Source: Streptomyces sp. ML-6
Lineage (GTDB): Bacteria; Actinomycetota; Actinomycetes; Streptomycetales; Streptomycetaceae
Assembly (NCBI RefSeq): GCF_030116705.1
Contig: NZ_JAOTIK010000001.1
Span: 1,817,001-1,881,000, forward strand
Direction of reading: 5' to 3'
Length of the DNA stretch: 64,000 nt
Below, one piece after another: positions 16,027 through 25,624 of the stretch. Each line of letters begins with the position of its first letter. Position 1 is the first letter of the stretch. The notes under the pieces were generated by a model. That model did not search any database and was not told where the DNA came from. It saw only the letters and a list, made by a program, of their open reading frames with translations. Made by a program: the position numbers and the translations under genes.

Positions 16027-17652
16027 TCAGTGGTGACCGTGGCCGCTGGTGATCTCCTTGTACTCCTCGACGGTGGGCTTGGCGATCTGGTTGTTCTCGC
16101 CGTAGTAGCCCTTGCTGAGTCGGGCGCGCAGCTTCTCCAGCGGCGACACCTTGCGCTCGACACCGTTCTCGTCGACCGTCGGGCCGATCTCGACCGGCTT
16201 GTACTGCTCGTGCGCGGTGAGCGTGTGCAGCTGCTCGGGGCCGAGCGGCTCGTGGATCTCGACGAACTCACCGTGCGGCAGGCGCTTGATGATGCCGGAC
16301 TCGCGTCCGTGCAGCACCTTCTCCTTGTCGCGGCGCTGGAGGCCGAGGCAGATCCGCCGGGTGACGATGAACGCGATGACCGGGCCCGCGAAGATGAAGA
16401 TCCGGATGAACCAGGTGATGGCGTTGATCGACAGGTGGAAGTGCGTGGCCCACAGGTCGTTGCCACCGCCGATGAAGACGATGACGTAGACGGTGATCCA
16501 GGCGACACCGAAGGCCGTCCGGGTCGGGGCGTTGCGCGGGCGGTCCAGGATGTGGTGCTCGCGCTTGTCCCCGGTGATCCAGGACTCGACGAACGGGTAG
16601 ACCGCGAGAACCGCGAGCACCAGTCCGAAGGCCATCAGCGGGATGAACACACCCAGGGCGAGCGTGTGACCCCAGAGGTTGATCTCCCAGCCCGGCATCA
16701 CTCGGATCAGACCCTCGGCGAAGCCCATGTACCAGTCGGGCTGGGCGCCGGTGGACACCTGGTCCGGACGGTACGGACCGATGTTCCAGACCGGGTTGAT
16801 CGTGGCGATCGCCGCGATGACGGCGATGATGCCGAAGACCAGGAAGAAGAAGCCGCCGGCCTTCGCCATGTACACCGGCATCAGCGGCATGCCGACGACG
16901 TTCTTGTTGGTGCGGCCGGGACCCGCGAACTGCGTGTGCTTGTGGTAGACGACCAGGATCAGGTGCGCCACCAGCAGACCGAGCATGATGCCCGGCAGCA
17001 GCAGGATGTGGATCGAGTAGAACCTGGCGACCATGTCGTGGCCGGGGAACTCCCCGCCGAACAGGAACATCGAGATGTACGTGCCGACGATCGGCATCGA
17101 CAGGATCGCGCCCTGGGTGAAGCGGATACCCGTACCGGACAGCAGGTCGTCCGGGAGCGAGTAGCCGGTGAAGCCGGTGAACATGCCCAGCACGAACAGC
17201 AGGAAGCCGAACAGCCAGTTGATCTCGCGCGGCTTGCGGAACGCACCCGTGAAGAAGACGCGCATCATGTGCACGAACATGCCGGCCAGGAAGATCAGCG
17301 CGGCCCAGTGGTGGATCTGGCGGACCAGCAGACCACCGCGGACGTCGAAGCTGATGTCCAGCGTCGAGGCGTATGCCTGGGACATCCGGATGCCCTGCAT
17401 CGGCTCGTACGAGCCGTGGTACACGATCTCGTTCATGCTCGGCTGGAAGAACAGCGTCAGGTACACACCCGTGAGGATGATGATGATGAAGCTGTAGAGG
17501 GCGATCTCACCGAGCATGAAGGACCAGTGGTCCGGGAAGATCTTGCGCATGTTGGCCTTGGCCAGGGAGTAGATCCCGAGCCGGCCGTCCGCCCAGTCGG
17601 CCACCCGCTCGCCGGCGGGCGCCTTGCGCTTGGTGTCGGTCGCAGTACTCAT
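16027..17652 (-). CDS. qcrB: Cytochrome bc1 complex cytochrome b subunit
   Basis: 541 residues, the extended actinobacterial form. It carries eight or more membrane helices, with the paired heme-ligand histidines on helices II and IV (HHWAALIFLAGMFVHMMRV and FYSIHILLLPG...HLILVVYHKH) and the Qo-site PEW-equivalent QPDWYMGFAEG. A C-terminal cytoplasmic extension of about 130 residues is typical of the group. It oxidises menaquinol and bifurcates electrons to the Rieske centre and low-potential hemes. The ATG overlaps the qcrA stop by 4 bp (ATGA), with GGGAG upstream. It is the last gene of the ctaE-qcrCAB operon. Confidence 0.97.
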   Translation of the reverse strand: MSTATDTKRKAPAGERVADWADGRLGIYSLAKANMRKIFPDHWSFMLGEIALYSFIIIILTGVYLTLFFQPSMNEIVYHGSYEPMQGIRMSQAYASTLDISFDVRGGLLVRQIHHWAALIFLAGMFVHMMRVFFTGAFRKPREINWLFGFLLFVLGMFTGFTGYSLPDDLLSGTGIRFTQGAILSMPIVGTYISMFLFGGEFPGHDMVARFYSIHILLLPGIMLGLLVAHLILVVYHKHTQFAGPGRTNKNVVGMPLMPVYMAKAGGFFFLVFGIIAVIAAIATINPVWNIGPYRPDQVSTGAQPDWYMGFAEGLIRVMPGWEINLWGHTLALGVFIPLMAFGLVLAVLAVYPFVESWITGDKREHHILDRPRNAPTRTAFGVAWITVYVIVFIGGGNDLWATHFHLSINAITWFIRIFIFAGPVIAFIVTRRICLGLQRRDKEKVLHGRESGIIKRLPHGEFVEIHEPLGPEQLHTLTAHEQYKPVEIGPTVDENGVERKVSPLEKLRARLSKGYYGENNQIAKPTVEEYKEITSGHGHH

Positions 17653-18701
17653 CCGCGCTCCCAGAAGGAAGGACCGACGGGCTCTGCGAAGTCACCGAGC
17701 GCTTCGAGGTTGCCCTCGCTGTTCACACCGATCCGCAGCTGCGGGAGGGCGTGGCCGGCCGGACCGAAAATGACGCGGGCGCCGTCGGAGAGGTCGAAGG
17801 TGGACTGGTGGCACGGGCAGAGCACGTGGTGGGTCTGCTGCTCGTACAGGCTGATCGGGCAGCCGACGTGGGTGCAGATCTTGGAGAAGGCCACGATTCC
17901 CTCGTGGGACCACTCCAGCTCGCGCTTGTCCTTGATGTCCTCCGGCTGGATGCGGACGATCATCAGCGCGGCCTTGGCGATCTGGTTGTTGAAGTCCTCC
18001 GCGTCCTCCTCCAGGCCCTCGGGCATGGCGAAGGTCAGCGAACCGACGATCACGTCCTCGGGACGCAGCGGCTCCATCGTGTTCATGTTGATGAGCTGCT
18101 TGCCCTTGCTCCACATGGTCTCGCGGAGCTTCTTCTCGGGCAGCGGGCCGAGGTCGCGCAGCAGCACCACACCGGAGAGCGGCACCAGGGCCAGCGCGCC
18201 GAACATGGTGTTGCGGATCAGCTTGCGACGGCCGATCGCGGACTCCCGGGCACCGTCCGCGAAGTCGGCGAGGACCTTCGCCTTGACCTCGGGCGCGGCC
18301 TCGATGGGGTGCCGGTCGTCGGCGACCTCCACGTCGGACATCAGCGTGCGCGCCCAGTGGACGGCACCGGCGCCGATCGCGAAGAGGGCCACGCCCAGGG
18401 TCAGACCCAGGGAGAAGTTGAGCGCGCTCACATGGCCGAAGGGCCAGATGTACACGATCTTGTCGACCGGGAAGATGACGTACGAGGCGATGAAGCCGAC
18501 CGTCGCCAGCATGGACAGCGTGAACAGCAGCGCGACGGTGCGCTCGGAGCGCTTCGCGGCCCGTTCGTCGATGTCCTGGATGCGCGGCTTGTGGGCCGGC
18601 AGCCCCGGGTCGGCGAACGGGTCGTCCGCGACCTTCACCGCGCCGTGCGCGGGGTCCTGCTCAGCGGGCAGGTTCTCGTCTGGAATCTCTTGGCTACTCA
18701 T
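17649..18701 (-). CDS. qcrA: Cytochrome bc1 complex Rieske iron-sulfur subunit
   Basis: 350 residues. The N-terminal acidic tail is followed by three hydrophobic segments (the actinobacterial three-helix form). The C-terminal Rieske domain has C276-T-H278-V-G-C281 and C295-P-C297-H298: Cys276, His278, Cys295 and His298 bind the 2Fe-2S cluster and Cys281-Cys297 form the disulfide. It carries electrons from menaquinol at QcrB to the QcrC hemes. The ATG overlaps the qcrC stop by 4 bp and its own stop overlaps qcrB, so three subunits are translationally coupled. Confidence 0.97.
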   Translation of the reverse strand: MSSQEIPDENLPAEQDPAHGAVKVADDPFADPGLPAHKPRIQDIDERAAKRSERTVALLFTLSMLATVGFIASYVIFPVDKIVYIWPFGHVSALNFSLGLTLGVALFAIGAGAVHWARTLMSDVEVADDRHPIEAAPEVKAKVLADFADGARESAIGRRKLIRNTMFGALALVPLSGVVLLRDLGPLPEKKLRETMWSKGKQLINMNTMEPLRPEDVIVGSLTFAMPEGLEEDAEDFNNQIAKAALMIVRIQPEDIKDKRELEWSHEGIVAFSKICTHVGCPISLYEQQTHHVLCPCHQSTFDLSDGARVIFGPAGHALPQLRIGVNSEGNLEALGDFAEPVGPSFWERG

Positions 18702-19507
18702 GACTTCTTGGCCTTAGCGGTGTGGGCCGCGACCCAAACGGCAAGTGCGATCAGTGCGCCGAGCCCGAAGATCCAGGCGAACAGGCCTTCGCTGACCGGC
18801 CCCAGGCCGCCCAGCGTGAGGCCGCCCGGGTTCTCCGACTGGTCACTGTTCACGGTCTGGACGTACGCGATGATGTCCCGCTTCTGCTGCTCGGGCATCG
18901 TGGTGTCCGGGAAGGACGGCATGTTCTGCGGGCCCGTCTGCATGGCCTCGTAGAGGTGCTTCGGGTCCACGCCCTCCAGGCTGGGCGCGTACTTGCCCTC
19001 CGTCAGCGCGCCGCCCTCACCGGTGAGGTTGTGGCACTGCGCGCAGTTGGTACGGAACAGCTCGCCACCCTTGGCGATGTCCGCGCCCGCAGGGTTGACC
19101 TGCTTCTTGGTCGGAGTGATCGGACCGGCGCCGAGCGACGCGACGTAGGCCGCGAGCTGGTCGATCTGCGCCTGGGTGTAGATGACCTTCTTCTTCGGTA
19201 CCTGGGCGCCGGGCTGCTGCGCCGGCATGCGGCCCGTACCGACCTGGAAGTCCACGGCGGCGGAGCCCACGCCGACCAGGCTCGGCCCGTCGGTGGTGCC
19301 CTGACCGCCGGTTCCGTGGCAGCTGGCGCAACCGACGGAGTACAGCTTCTTGCCCTCTTCGATGGCGAGGGACTGGGCGGTTTCGTCGGCCTGCGCCTTG
19401 CTCGCGGGCGCAAACGCGGCATACAGCCCCCCAGTGGCCGCCAGCGCGAGGAGTAGTACGACGACCGCCGCCAACGGATGGCGTCGTCGTGCGGAGAGCT
19501 TTTTCAC
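18698..19507 (-). CDS. qcrC: Cytochrome bc1 complex di-heme cytochrome c subunit
   Basis: 269 residues: N-terminal signal anchor (14-30), two class I cytochrome c domains with heme sites C60-A-S-C63-H64 and C155-A-Q-C158-H159, axial Met residues in GRMPAQQ and NMPSFPD, and a C-terminal membrane helix (about 240-260). The di-heme form replaces soluble cytochrome c and wires the bc1 complex directly to the aa3 oxidase, as in mycobacterial and corynebacterial supercomplexes. GTG at 19507 with GGGG nearby. It follows ctaE after 94 bp, a gap that includes a small tandem duplication. Confidence 0.97.
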   Translation of the reverse strand: MKKLSARRRHPLAAVVVLLLALAATGGLYAAFAPASKAQADETAQSLAIEEGKKLYSVGCASCHGTGGQGTTDGPSLVGVGSAAVDFQVGTGRMPAQQPGAQVPKKKVIYTQAQIDQLAAYVASLGAGPITPTKKQVNPAGADIAKGGELFRTNCAQCHNLTGEGGALTEGKYAPSLEGVDPKHLYEAMQTGPQNMPSFPDTTMPEQQKRDIIAYVQTVNSDQSENPGGLTLGGLGPVSEGLFAWIFGLGALIALAVWVAAHTAKAKKS

Positions 19508-19563
19508 GGATTACCCCGGTGTCAGGATCTTCTGCGTCGATGCTGGATGTGGTTCGGGTGCGA

Positions 19564-19614
19564 GCCCGATTACTTGATCATGCGGTGCGGGCCGGGCCCG
19601 ATTACTTGATCATG
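19564..19614. repeat. 32-bp-period duplication of the ctaE 3' end
   Basis: GCCCGATTACTTGATCATG occurs at 19564-19582 and again at 19596-19614, 32 bp apart and identical over 19 bp. The right copy carries the last codons and stop of ctaE (Met-Ile-Lys-stop); the left copy repeats them in the intergenic space. Confidence 0.9.
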
Positions 19615-20222
19615 TAGATCGTGGCGAAGAGGCCGATCCACACGACGTCGACGAAGTGCCAGTAGTAGGACACGACGATGGCCGAGGTGGCCTGTTCGTG
19701 GGTGAACCTCTTGGCCGCGTACGTCCGGCCCAGGACGAGCAGGAAGGCGATGAGCCCGCCTGTCACGTGCAGCCCGTGGAAGCCGGTGGTCAGGTAGAAC
19801 ACCGAACCGTACGGGTCGGAGGAGAGGGAGAGACCCGCCTCCTTGACCAGCTCGGTGTACTCGAGGACCTGGCCTCCGATGAAGATCGCACCCATCACGA
19901 AGGTGATGATGAACCAGGTGCGGAGTTTCTTCACATCGCCCCGCTCCGCGGCGAAGACGCCGAGCTGGCAGGTGAGTGAGGAGAGCACCAGGATCGTGGT
20001 GTTTGTCGCCGAGAACGGGAAGTTCAGGTGCTCGGCCATCTCCTTCCAGTGATCCGGTCCCATCACCGATCGCAGGGTGAAGTACATCGCGAAGAGGGCC
20101 GCGAAGAACATCAGCTCGGAACTCAGCCAAATGATGGTTCCGACGCTGGTGAGGTTCGGTCGATTGACCGACGGGTGCGCGTGCCCGGTTTCTACTGTCG
20201 TTGCTGTCGCCACGACCGACAT
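19602..20222 (-). CDS. ctaE: Cytochrome c oxidase subunit III
   Basis: 206 residues with five membrane helices ([17 protein letters not shown] near 33, then [53 protein letters not shown] and [23 protein letters not shown]). The conserved Glu in the first helix, HGLHVTGG and WHFVDVVW are subunit III hallmarks. It stabilises proton uptake in the aa3 oxidase. It heads the ctaE-qcrCAB operon and is divergent from the receiver-domain gene. The ATG at 20222 has no good ribosome site; a GTG a few codons on is possible, but the family length supports 20222. Confidence 0.96.
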   Translation of the reverse strand: MSVVATATTVETGHAHPSVNRPNLTSVGTIIWLSSELMFFAALFAMYFTLRSVMGPDHWKEMAEHLNFPFSATNTTILVLSSLTCQLGVFAAERGDVKKLRTWFIITFVMGAIFIGGQVLEYTELVKEAGLSLSSDPYGSVFYLTTGFHGLHVTGGLIAFLLVLGRTYAAKRFTHEQATSAIVVSYYWHFVDVVWIGLFATIYMIK

Positions 20223-20409
20223 TATGTCGGTCGCTTATCCCGCCCTCACCCCGGGGGGTGCCGTTCGGTGTGTCAGCGGGGTGTGCCCTCCCCGAACAGC
20301 CCAGGGAACAGCTGTCCTGACCGGTACTGACAGGCCGTCGGGCGGAGTACGATCCGCGCATCGGTTCATGCCCGTAAAGCCCCGAAGACACGGATGTCAC
20401 GGAGGAACT

Positions 20410-20811
20410 ATGCAGCCGACCGCCACGGTCCTGGTCTACAGCGACGACGCCAACACCCGTGAGCAGGTGAGGCTGGCAGCCGGGCGCAGGCCCGCGGCCG
20501 ACGTGCCACCGGTGGAGTTCCTGGAGTGCGCGACGCTGCCCGCCGTCCTGGAGGCGCTGGAGCACGGTGGCGTGGACGTCTGCGTGCTGGACGGCGAGAC
20601 GGCGCCCGCGGGCGGCATGGGCGTCTGCCGGCAGATCAAGGACGAGGTCTTCCGCTGCCCGCCGGTGCTGCTGCTGATGGGGCGCCCGCAGGACGCCTGG
20701 CTGGCCACCTGGAGCCGCGCGGACGCCGCGGTGACCCTGCCGGTCGAACCGGTCGAGTTCGCGGACGCCCTGGCCGCCCTGCTGCGCAGCAGGCTCTCCG
20801 TGGGGGCCTGA
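20410..20811 (+). CDS. Degenerate receiver-domain protein, no output domain
   Basis: 133 residues with the fold pattern of a response-regulator receiver: acidic pair S11-D12-D13, phospho-acceptor-like Asp61 in CVLDGETAPAGGMG, and a late TLPVEPVEF segment where the conserved Lys-Pro is replaced, so the catalytic Lys is missing. There is no DNA-binding domain and no kinase nearby. GGAGGA stands before the ATG at 20410. The gene is divergent from ctaE in a spacer of about 190 bp and may have a respiratory link, but this is inference from position only. Confidence 0.85.
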   Translation: MQPTATVLVYSDDANTREQVRLAAGRRPAADVPPVEFLECATLPAVLEALEHGGVDVCVLDGETAPAGGMGVCRQIKDEVFRCPPVLLLMGRPQDAWLATWSRADAAVTLPVEPVEFADALAALLRSRLSVGA

Positions 20812-20833
20812 GCCCCGCCGCGGGCCCCGCCAC

Positions 20834-20851
20834 GAGCCCCCTCGCGGGCTC
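20834..20851. terminator. Weak hairpin between convergent genes
   Basis: GAGCCC/GGGCTC with a 6-nt loop followed by CTTCG lies between the receiver gene and the L,D-transpeptidase gene. Confidence 0.4.
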
Positions 20852-20892
20852 CTTCGCGGTTCTGCCGAGGGGCAGCGCACTCCCCGGGTCCA

Positions 20893-22146
20893 TCAGACCT
20901 CGGGGCGCAGTCGCGCCGCCTGGATCGTGTCCGAACGGTCCGGGGCGGGGTTCTTCTGCAGGGCGCTGCCCTTCAGCCATGTGGCCCAGGAGAGGTTCCA
21001 GTCGCCGTAGCCGTTGCCGAACGGCGCCATCGTCTCGCCCTGGCTGCCGACGACCTCGACGATGTCGCCCTCCCGCACGGTGTTGAAGAACCACTCGGCC
21101 TGGCCGGTGCTCATGCCCGTGCAGCCGTGGCTGACGTTCGCGTACCCCTGCGAGCCGGTGGACCAGGGGGCCGCGTGCACGTACTCGCCGCTCCAGGTGA
21201 CCCGGGTCGCGTAGTAGACCTGCAGGTCGTACGAGTCGGACGAGCCCGCCGCGATGCCGATCGTCTCCCCGCGCATACGTACGCGGTATTCCTTGCCCAG
21301 CACGACCTTGACGCCGTTTCGGGTGGCGAAGCCGGGCTTCCCGGTGGTCACCGGAATGGTCTTGATCACTTTCCCGTTGCGCTTGACCGTCATCGAGTGC
21401 GCGGCGGCGTCGGTGATGGCCTCGATACGGTCGCCCGTGGTGAGCTTCAGGGCCTTGGCGGGGGCCCCGTGGAGGGTGTCGGTGACCCTGATGCCGTCCA
21501 GGCCGCTGGTGACCTCGATGGTGGCCCTGGCGGGCCAGTACTCCTTGGGGCGGTAGTGCAGGGTCTTGTCGTCGACCCAGTACCAGGAGCCGGTCACCGC
21601 GGGCGTCGAGCGGACCCGCAGGGCACGCTCCACGGTGGCCCTGGAGGCCCGGTCCCGGACCGGAGCGCTGAGTTCCGCGGTGATGGGCTGTCCGACGCCG
21701 TAGGTGCCCGCCCGAGGGCCGAAGACGACCTTCAGGAACTTCTTGGCGGCGGTCGTCCCGAAGGAGAGCGTGCGGCTGCCCGGGGCGCCGTCGCCGTCCT
21801 CCACGCCGACCCGGACCGTGTAGCGGGTGCCGGCGGCCAGCGGGGCCGTGGAGTGCCAGCGCTTCCCGTCCGCGTCGAGTTCGCCCGCCAGGTGGCGTCC
21901 GGCGGTGTCCACCGCCGTCACGTCCGTGATCCGGCCCTCGTCGTCGTCGACGGTGACTTCCAGCGGCTTGTCGGGGTCGACCTTCTGGTCGCCCTCGGAG
22001 ACGTTGGAGGAGATCTCGTCCGCGGCGTCGTACGGCTTCTCCGCCAGCGGGTGGCCGGATCCGCCGCAGGCGGTCGTGCCTGCGGCCAGGGTCACGGCCA
22101 GCAGGGTGCAGCTCACTACGGGCCGGATGCGTGGCGTGCGGTTCAT
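20893..22146 (-). CDS. L,D-transpeptidase lipoprotein (Ig-like + YkuD)
   Basis: 417 residues: lipobox AGTTAC at about 22-27, two Ig-like domains (about 60-250) and a C-terminal YkuD domain with HAAPWSTGSQG and the catalytic SHGCTGMS motif (His and Cys). The layout matches mycobacterial LdtB-like enzymes, which make 3-3 crosslinks in peptidoglycan, outside the membrane. ATG 22146 gives a clean signal peptide. It is monocistronic and lies between the two halves of the cytochrome oxidase locus. Streptomyces walls contain L,D-bonds, consistent with this role. Confidence 0.95.
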   Translation of the reverse strand: MNRTPRIRPVVSCTLLAVTLAAGTTACGGSGHPLAEKPYDAADEISSNVSEGDQKVDPDKPLEVTVDDDEGRITDVTAVDTAGRHLAGELDADGKRWHSTAPLAAGTRYTVRVGVEDGDGAPGSRTLSFGTTAAKKFLKVVFGPRAGTYGVGQPITAELSAPVRDRASRATVERALRVRSTPAVTGSWYWVDDKTLHYRPKEYWPARATIEVTSGLDGIRVTDTLHGAPAKALKLTTGDRIEAITDAAAHSMTVKRNGKVIKTIPVTTGKPGFATRNGVKVVLGKEYRVRMRGETIGIAAGSSDSYDLQVYYATRVTWSGEYVHAAPWSTGSQGYANVSHGCTGMSTGQAEWFFNTVREGDIVEVVGSQGETMAPFGNGYGDWNLSWATWLKGSALQKNPAPDRSDTIQAARLRPEV

Positions 22147-22196
22147 GGATCCACGTTATGGAGGCACGTCCGGGTCAGCGCGCGGGGTGACTGCAA

Positions 22197-22242
22197 ACGG
22201 GGGACCCGCACTCCTCTTGGTGGAGAAGTACGGGCCCCCCGT
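22197..22242 (-). terminator. Terminator after ctaCDF
   Basis: ACGGGGGACCCG pairs with CGGGCCCCCCGT (one mismatch) across a 22-nt loop, 23 bp past the ctaF stop. Confidence 0.6.
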
Positions 22243-22264
22243 CAGGTGGAGCGGTGGAGCGGTG

Positions 22265-22663
22265 TCACTGGGTGCGGTTCTCACCGTGGTAGTACTCGAA
22301 GACCCAGCCGAACAGGCCGATCAGGATCATCGGGGCCGAGAAGTAGAGCAGCCACCAGCCGAAGATGACGCCCATGAAGGCGAGCGCACCACCGACCGCC
22401 AGGGAGAGCGGCTGCCAGCTGTGCGGGGAGAAGAACCCCACCTCGCCGGCCTCGTCCGCGACGTCGGCCTCCTTGTTGTCCTGCGCCATGGCGTCGACCC
22501 GCCGGGCCGTGAAGGCCAGGTAGAAGCCGATCATCACGCTCAGACCGAAGGACAGGAACAGCGCGGTGGTGCCGACGGGCTCCTTCGCCCACACGCCGTA
22601 GGTGATGGCCATGGCGAGCATGAAGATGCTCAGCCAGAGGAACATCTTGCCCTGGATCTTCAC
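22265..22663 (-). CDS. ctaF: Cytochrome c oxidase subunit IV (actinobacterial)
   Basis: 132 residues with about four hydrophobic helices: [20 protein letters not shown] at the N terminus, [19 protein letters not shown], a charged loop, and a C-terminal pair ending [13 protein letters not shown]. This is the small actinobacterial aa3-oxidase subunit IV family. ATG 22663 overlaps the ctaD stop by 4 bp. It is the last gene of ctaCDF, before a hairpin. Confidence 0.94.
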   Translation of the reverse strand: MKIQGKMFLWLSIFMLAMAITYGVWAKEPVGTTALFLSFGLSVMIGFYLAFTARRVDAMAQDNKEADVADEAGEVGFFSPHSWQPLSLAVGGALAFMGVIFGWWLLYFSAPMILIGLFGWVFEYYHGENRTQ

Positions 22664-24396
22664 TTGCCGGCCTCCTTGCCACCAGCGAGGGCCTTGTCAG
22701 CCTCGGAGGGGTGCCCCAGCTGTTCCAGCGCCGCGATCTCCGGGTGGTGCAGGTCGAAGGCCGGGGATTCGGAACGGATCCGGGGCAGGGTGAGGAAGTT
22801 GTGCCGCGGCGGCGGGCAGGAGGTCGCCCACTCCAGCGAACGGCCGTAGCCCCAGGGGTCGTCGACCTCGATCTTCTTGCCGTACTTGGCGGTCTTCCAC
22901 ACGTTGTAGAAGAACGGCAGCATCGCCAGGCCGAGCAGGAACGAGGCGATCGTCGAGATCGTGTTCAGGGCGGTGAAGCCGTCGGCCGCGAGGTAGTCCG
23001 CGTAACGACGCGGCATGCCCTCGGCACCGAGCCAGTGCTGCACCAGGAACGTGCCGTGGAAGCCCACGAACAGCGTCCAGAACGTGATCTTGCCGAGCCG
23101 CTCGTCCAGCATCTTGCCGGTGAACTTCGGCCACCAGAAGTGGAATCCGGAGAACATCGCGAAGACCACGGTGCCGAAGATGACGTAGTGGAAGTGCGCG
23201 ACGACGAAGTACGAGTCCGAGACGTGGAAGTCCATCGGCGGCGACGCCAGGATCACGCCGGTCAGACCACCGAAGGTGAAGGTGATCAGGAAGCCGACGG
23301 CCCAGAGCATCGGGGTCTCGAAGGACAACGAGCCCTTCCACATCGTGCCGATCCAGTTGAAGAACTTCACACCGGTCGGTACCGCGATGAGGAATGTCAT
23401 GAACGAGAAGAACGGCAACAGCACACCGCCCGTGACGTACATGTGGTGCGCCCACACGGTCACGGAAAGACCGGCGATGGCGATCGTCGCGCTGATCAGA
23501 CCGATGTAACCGAACATCGGCTTCCGGCTGAAGACCGGAATTACCTCGGAAATGATTCCGAAGAATGGCAGGGCGATGATGTACACCTCTGGGTGGCCGA
23601 AGAACCAGAAGAGGTGTTGCCAGAGCAATGCGCCGCCGTTGGCCGCGTCGAAGATATGTGCGCCGAATTTACGGTCCGCCTCCAGTGCGAAGAGCGCGGC
23701 GGCGAGGACCGGGAAGGCCAGCAGGACCAGCACACCGGTCAGCAGGACGTTCCAGGTGAAGATCGGCATGCGGAACATCGTCATGCCGGGGGCGCGCATG
23801 CAGATGATCGTGGTGATGAAGTTGACCGAACCGAGGATCGTGCCGAAGCCGGAGAAGGCCAGACCCATGATCCACATGTCGGCACCGACACCCGGCGAAC
23901 GGACCGCGTCCGAGAGCGGGGAGTAGGCGAACCAGCCGAAGTCCGCCGCACCCTGCGGGGTGAGGAAGCCGGCCACCGCGATGACCGAACCGAAGAGGTA
24001 CAGCCAGTAGGCGAACATGTTCAGCCGCGGGAACGCCACGTCGGGCGCGCCGATCTGCAGCGGCATGATCCAGTTCGCGAATCCGGCGAACAGCGGCGTC
24101 GCGAACATCAGCAGCATGATCGTGCCGTGCATCGTGAACGCCTGGTTGAACTGCTCGTTCGACATGATCTGCGTGCCGGGACGGGCCAGCTCGGCGCGCA
24201 TGAAGAGCGCCATCAGACCGCCGATGCAGAAGAATGCGAACGATGTGACCAGGTACATCGTGCCGATCGTCTTGTGGTCAGTGGTGGTCAGCCACTTGAC
24301 GACGACGTTTCCCGGCTGCTTGCGCCGGACCGGCAGCTCGTCCTCGTACGAGTCGTCTGCTGCCGCGGCACCCTGAGGTTCGTTGAGGATGCTCAC
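22660..24396 (-). CDS. ctaD: Cytochrome c oxidase subunit I (aa3 type)
   Basis: 578 residues, 12 membrane helices. The low-spin heme a ligand is in [12 protein letters not shown], the CuB/crosslinked Tyr motif in [14 protein letters not shown], the CuB His pair in WAHHMYVTG, and the heme a3/a ligands in [14 protein letters not shown]. This catalytic subunit reduces oxygen to water and pumps protons. ATG 24396 overlaps the ctaC stop by 4 bp, and the stop overlaps ctaF. Together with ctaC and ctaF it forms a fully coupled operon, separate from ctaE. Confidence 0.98.
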   Translation of the reverse strand: MSILNEPQGAAAADDSYEDELPVRRKQPGNVVVKWLTTTDHKTIGTMYLVTSFAFFCIGGLMALFMRAELARPGTQIMSNEQFNQAFTMHGTIMLLMFATPLFAGFANWIMPLQIGAPDVAFPRLNMFAYWLYLFGSVIAVAGFLTPQGAADFGWFAYSPLSDAVRSPGVGADMWIMGLAFSGFGTILGSVNFITTIICMRAPGMTMFRMPIFTWNVLLTGVLVLLAFPVLAAALFALEADRKFGAHIFDAANGGALLWQHLFWFFGHPEVYIIALPFFGIISEVIPVFSRKPMFGYIGLISATIAIAGLSVTVWAHHMYVTGGVLLPFFSFMTFLIAVPTGVKFFNWIGTMWKGSLSFETPMLWAVGFLITFTFGGLTGVILASPPMDFHVSDSYFVVAHFHYVIFGTVVFAMFSGFHFWWPKFTGKMLDERLGKITFWTLFVGFHGTFLVQHWLGAEGMPRRYADYLAADGFTALNTISTIASFLLGLAMLPFFYNVWKTAKYGKKIEVDDPWGYGRSLEWATSCPPPRHNFLTLPRIRSESPAFDLHHPEIAALEQLGHPSEADKALAGGKEAGK

Positions 24397-25355
24397 AGTT
24401 TGTTCGTCTCCGCATTCCTGGCCGGGTCAGTCTGCTCGATGCCGGCCGGCACGTAGCCCGTCTGACCCTTCTTCGCCAGCTCCTTCAGGTGCGCCTGGTA
24501 GCGCTCCGGGGAGACGACCTTGACGTTGAAGAGCATGCGGGAGTGGTCGACGCCGCAGAGCTCGGCGCACTTGCCCATGAAGGTGCCCTCCTGGTTGGGA
24601 GTCACCTCGAAGGCGTTGGTGTGGCCCGGAATGACGTCCTGCTTCATGAGGAACGGCACCACCCAGAAGGAGTGGATGACGTCACGCGAAGTCAGGACGA
24701 AGCGGACCTTCTCGCCCTTCGGCAGCCACAGGGTCGGACCCGGGTTGCCGTTCTGCGGGTTCCGGGTTCCCGGGATGCCGAAGTCGTAGACGCCCTCGGC
24801 GTTCTTCGGGAAGTCCTTCTGGTACCGGTCGGGGATGGCGTCGAGCTCCTTGGGGATCTCGCTGCCCGTGGCGGACGAGCCGTCCACGTCCTCGATGTAG
24901 TTGAATCCCCAGCTCCACTGGTAGCCGACCACGTTGATGGTGTGGGCGGGCTTCTCGGAGAGCGAGAGGAGCTTCGATTCATCGCGTGCGGTGAAGTAGA
25001 ACAGCACCGAGACGATGATCAGGGGTACCACGGTGTACAACGCCTCGATGGGCATGTTGTACCTGGTCTGCGTAGGAACCTCGACCTTGGTGCGGCTGCG
25101 CCGGTGGAAGATGACGCTCCACAGGATCAGGCCCCAGACCAGCACGCCCGTGGCGAGCGCTGCCGCCCACGAGCCCTGCCAGAGGGAAAGGATCCGTGGT
25201 GCCTCTTCCGTTACCGGCGTGGGCATACCGAGGCGGGGGAAGTCCTTGTATGTGCAACCGGTTGCGGTCGCCAGGATCAGGCCCGCAGTCAGCACCTGCG
25301 GCAGCTTCCGCCGCATCGGGCGCCGCGACGAGCGGTCGGAGCCGTTGGGACTCAC
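24393..25355 (-). CDS. ctaC: Cytochrome c oxidase subunit II, lipoprotein
   Basis: 320 residues. A lipobox (LATATGC, Cys34) is followed by two membrane helices (about 58-80 and 105-125) and a periplasmic cupredoxin domain. The CuA site is in [12 protein letters not shown] with upstream His in DVIHSFWV. It takes electrons from the QcrC hemes into CuA and passes them to CtaD. It starts at GTG 25355. It is the first gene of ctaCDF; the 269-bp upstream region is shared with the divergent sulfurtransferase gene. Confidence 0.97.
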   Translation of the reverse strand: MSPNGSDRSSRRPMRRKLPQVLTAGLILATATGCTYKDFPRLGMPTPVTEEAPRILSLWQGSWAAALATGVLVWGLILWSVIFHRRSRTKVEVPTQTRYNMPIEALYTVVPLIIVSVLFYFTARDESKLLSLSEKPAHTINVVGYQWSWGFNYIEDVDGSSATGSEIPKELDAIPDRYQKDFPKNAEGVYDFGIPGTRNPQNGNPGPTLWLPKGEKVRFVLTSRDVIHSFWVVPFLMKQDVIPGHTNAFEVTPNQEGTFMGKCAELCGVDHSRMLFNVKVVSPERYQAHLKELAKKGQTGYVPAGIEQTDPARNAETNKL

Positions 25356-25612
25356 GTAGCGCCTTCCCGAGAGTCTCGCCCGCGCGGTCGGCGCGGCCGT
25401 CTTTCTGGTCGGTCGCCGCCCTGACGCGGGCAGGGGTTTGGATGTTTATGCGGACCAAACCCTACTGGACGCTATTTGGGGTCGCGCGGGGAGGGTGCCC
25501 AACGCGCCGTCCGACTCCCCGAAGGGGTGGAATGCGCGCCTCCGGCCACCATCTGACGCCCCTTCTCCCGGCGGCGCGGAAGGTCCGTCCCCGCCCTCGG
25601 CCCGGCGCGGGC

Positions 25613-25618
25613 TAGCGT
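25613..25618 (+). promoter_or_regulatory. -10 element, leaderless start of the desulfurase-TusA gene
   Basis: TAGCGT ends 6 nt before the GTG at 25625, and no ribosome site is present. Confidence 0.5.
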
Positions 25619-25624
25619 GGTGGG

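Noticed and set aside
14290-18717. 1475-codon open frame on the plus strand opposite aminotransferase, trpD, qcrB and qcrA
   Set aside because: It is an antisense shadow produced by high-GC codon bias; the opposite strand carries well-known genes with full motifs.
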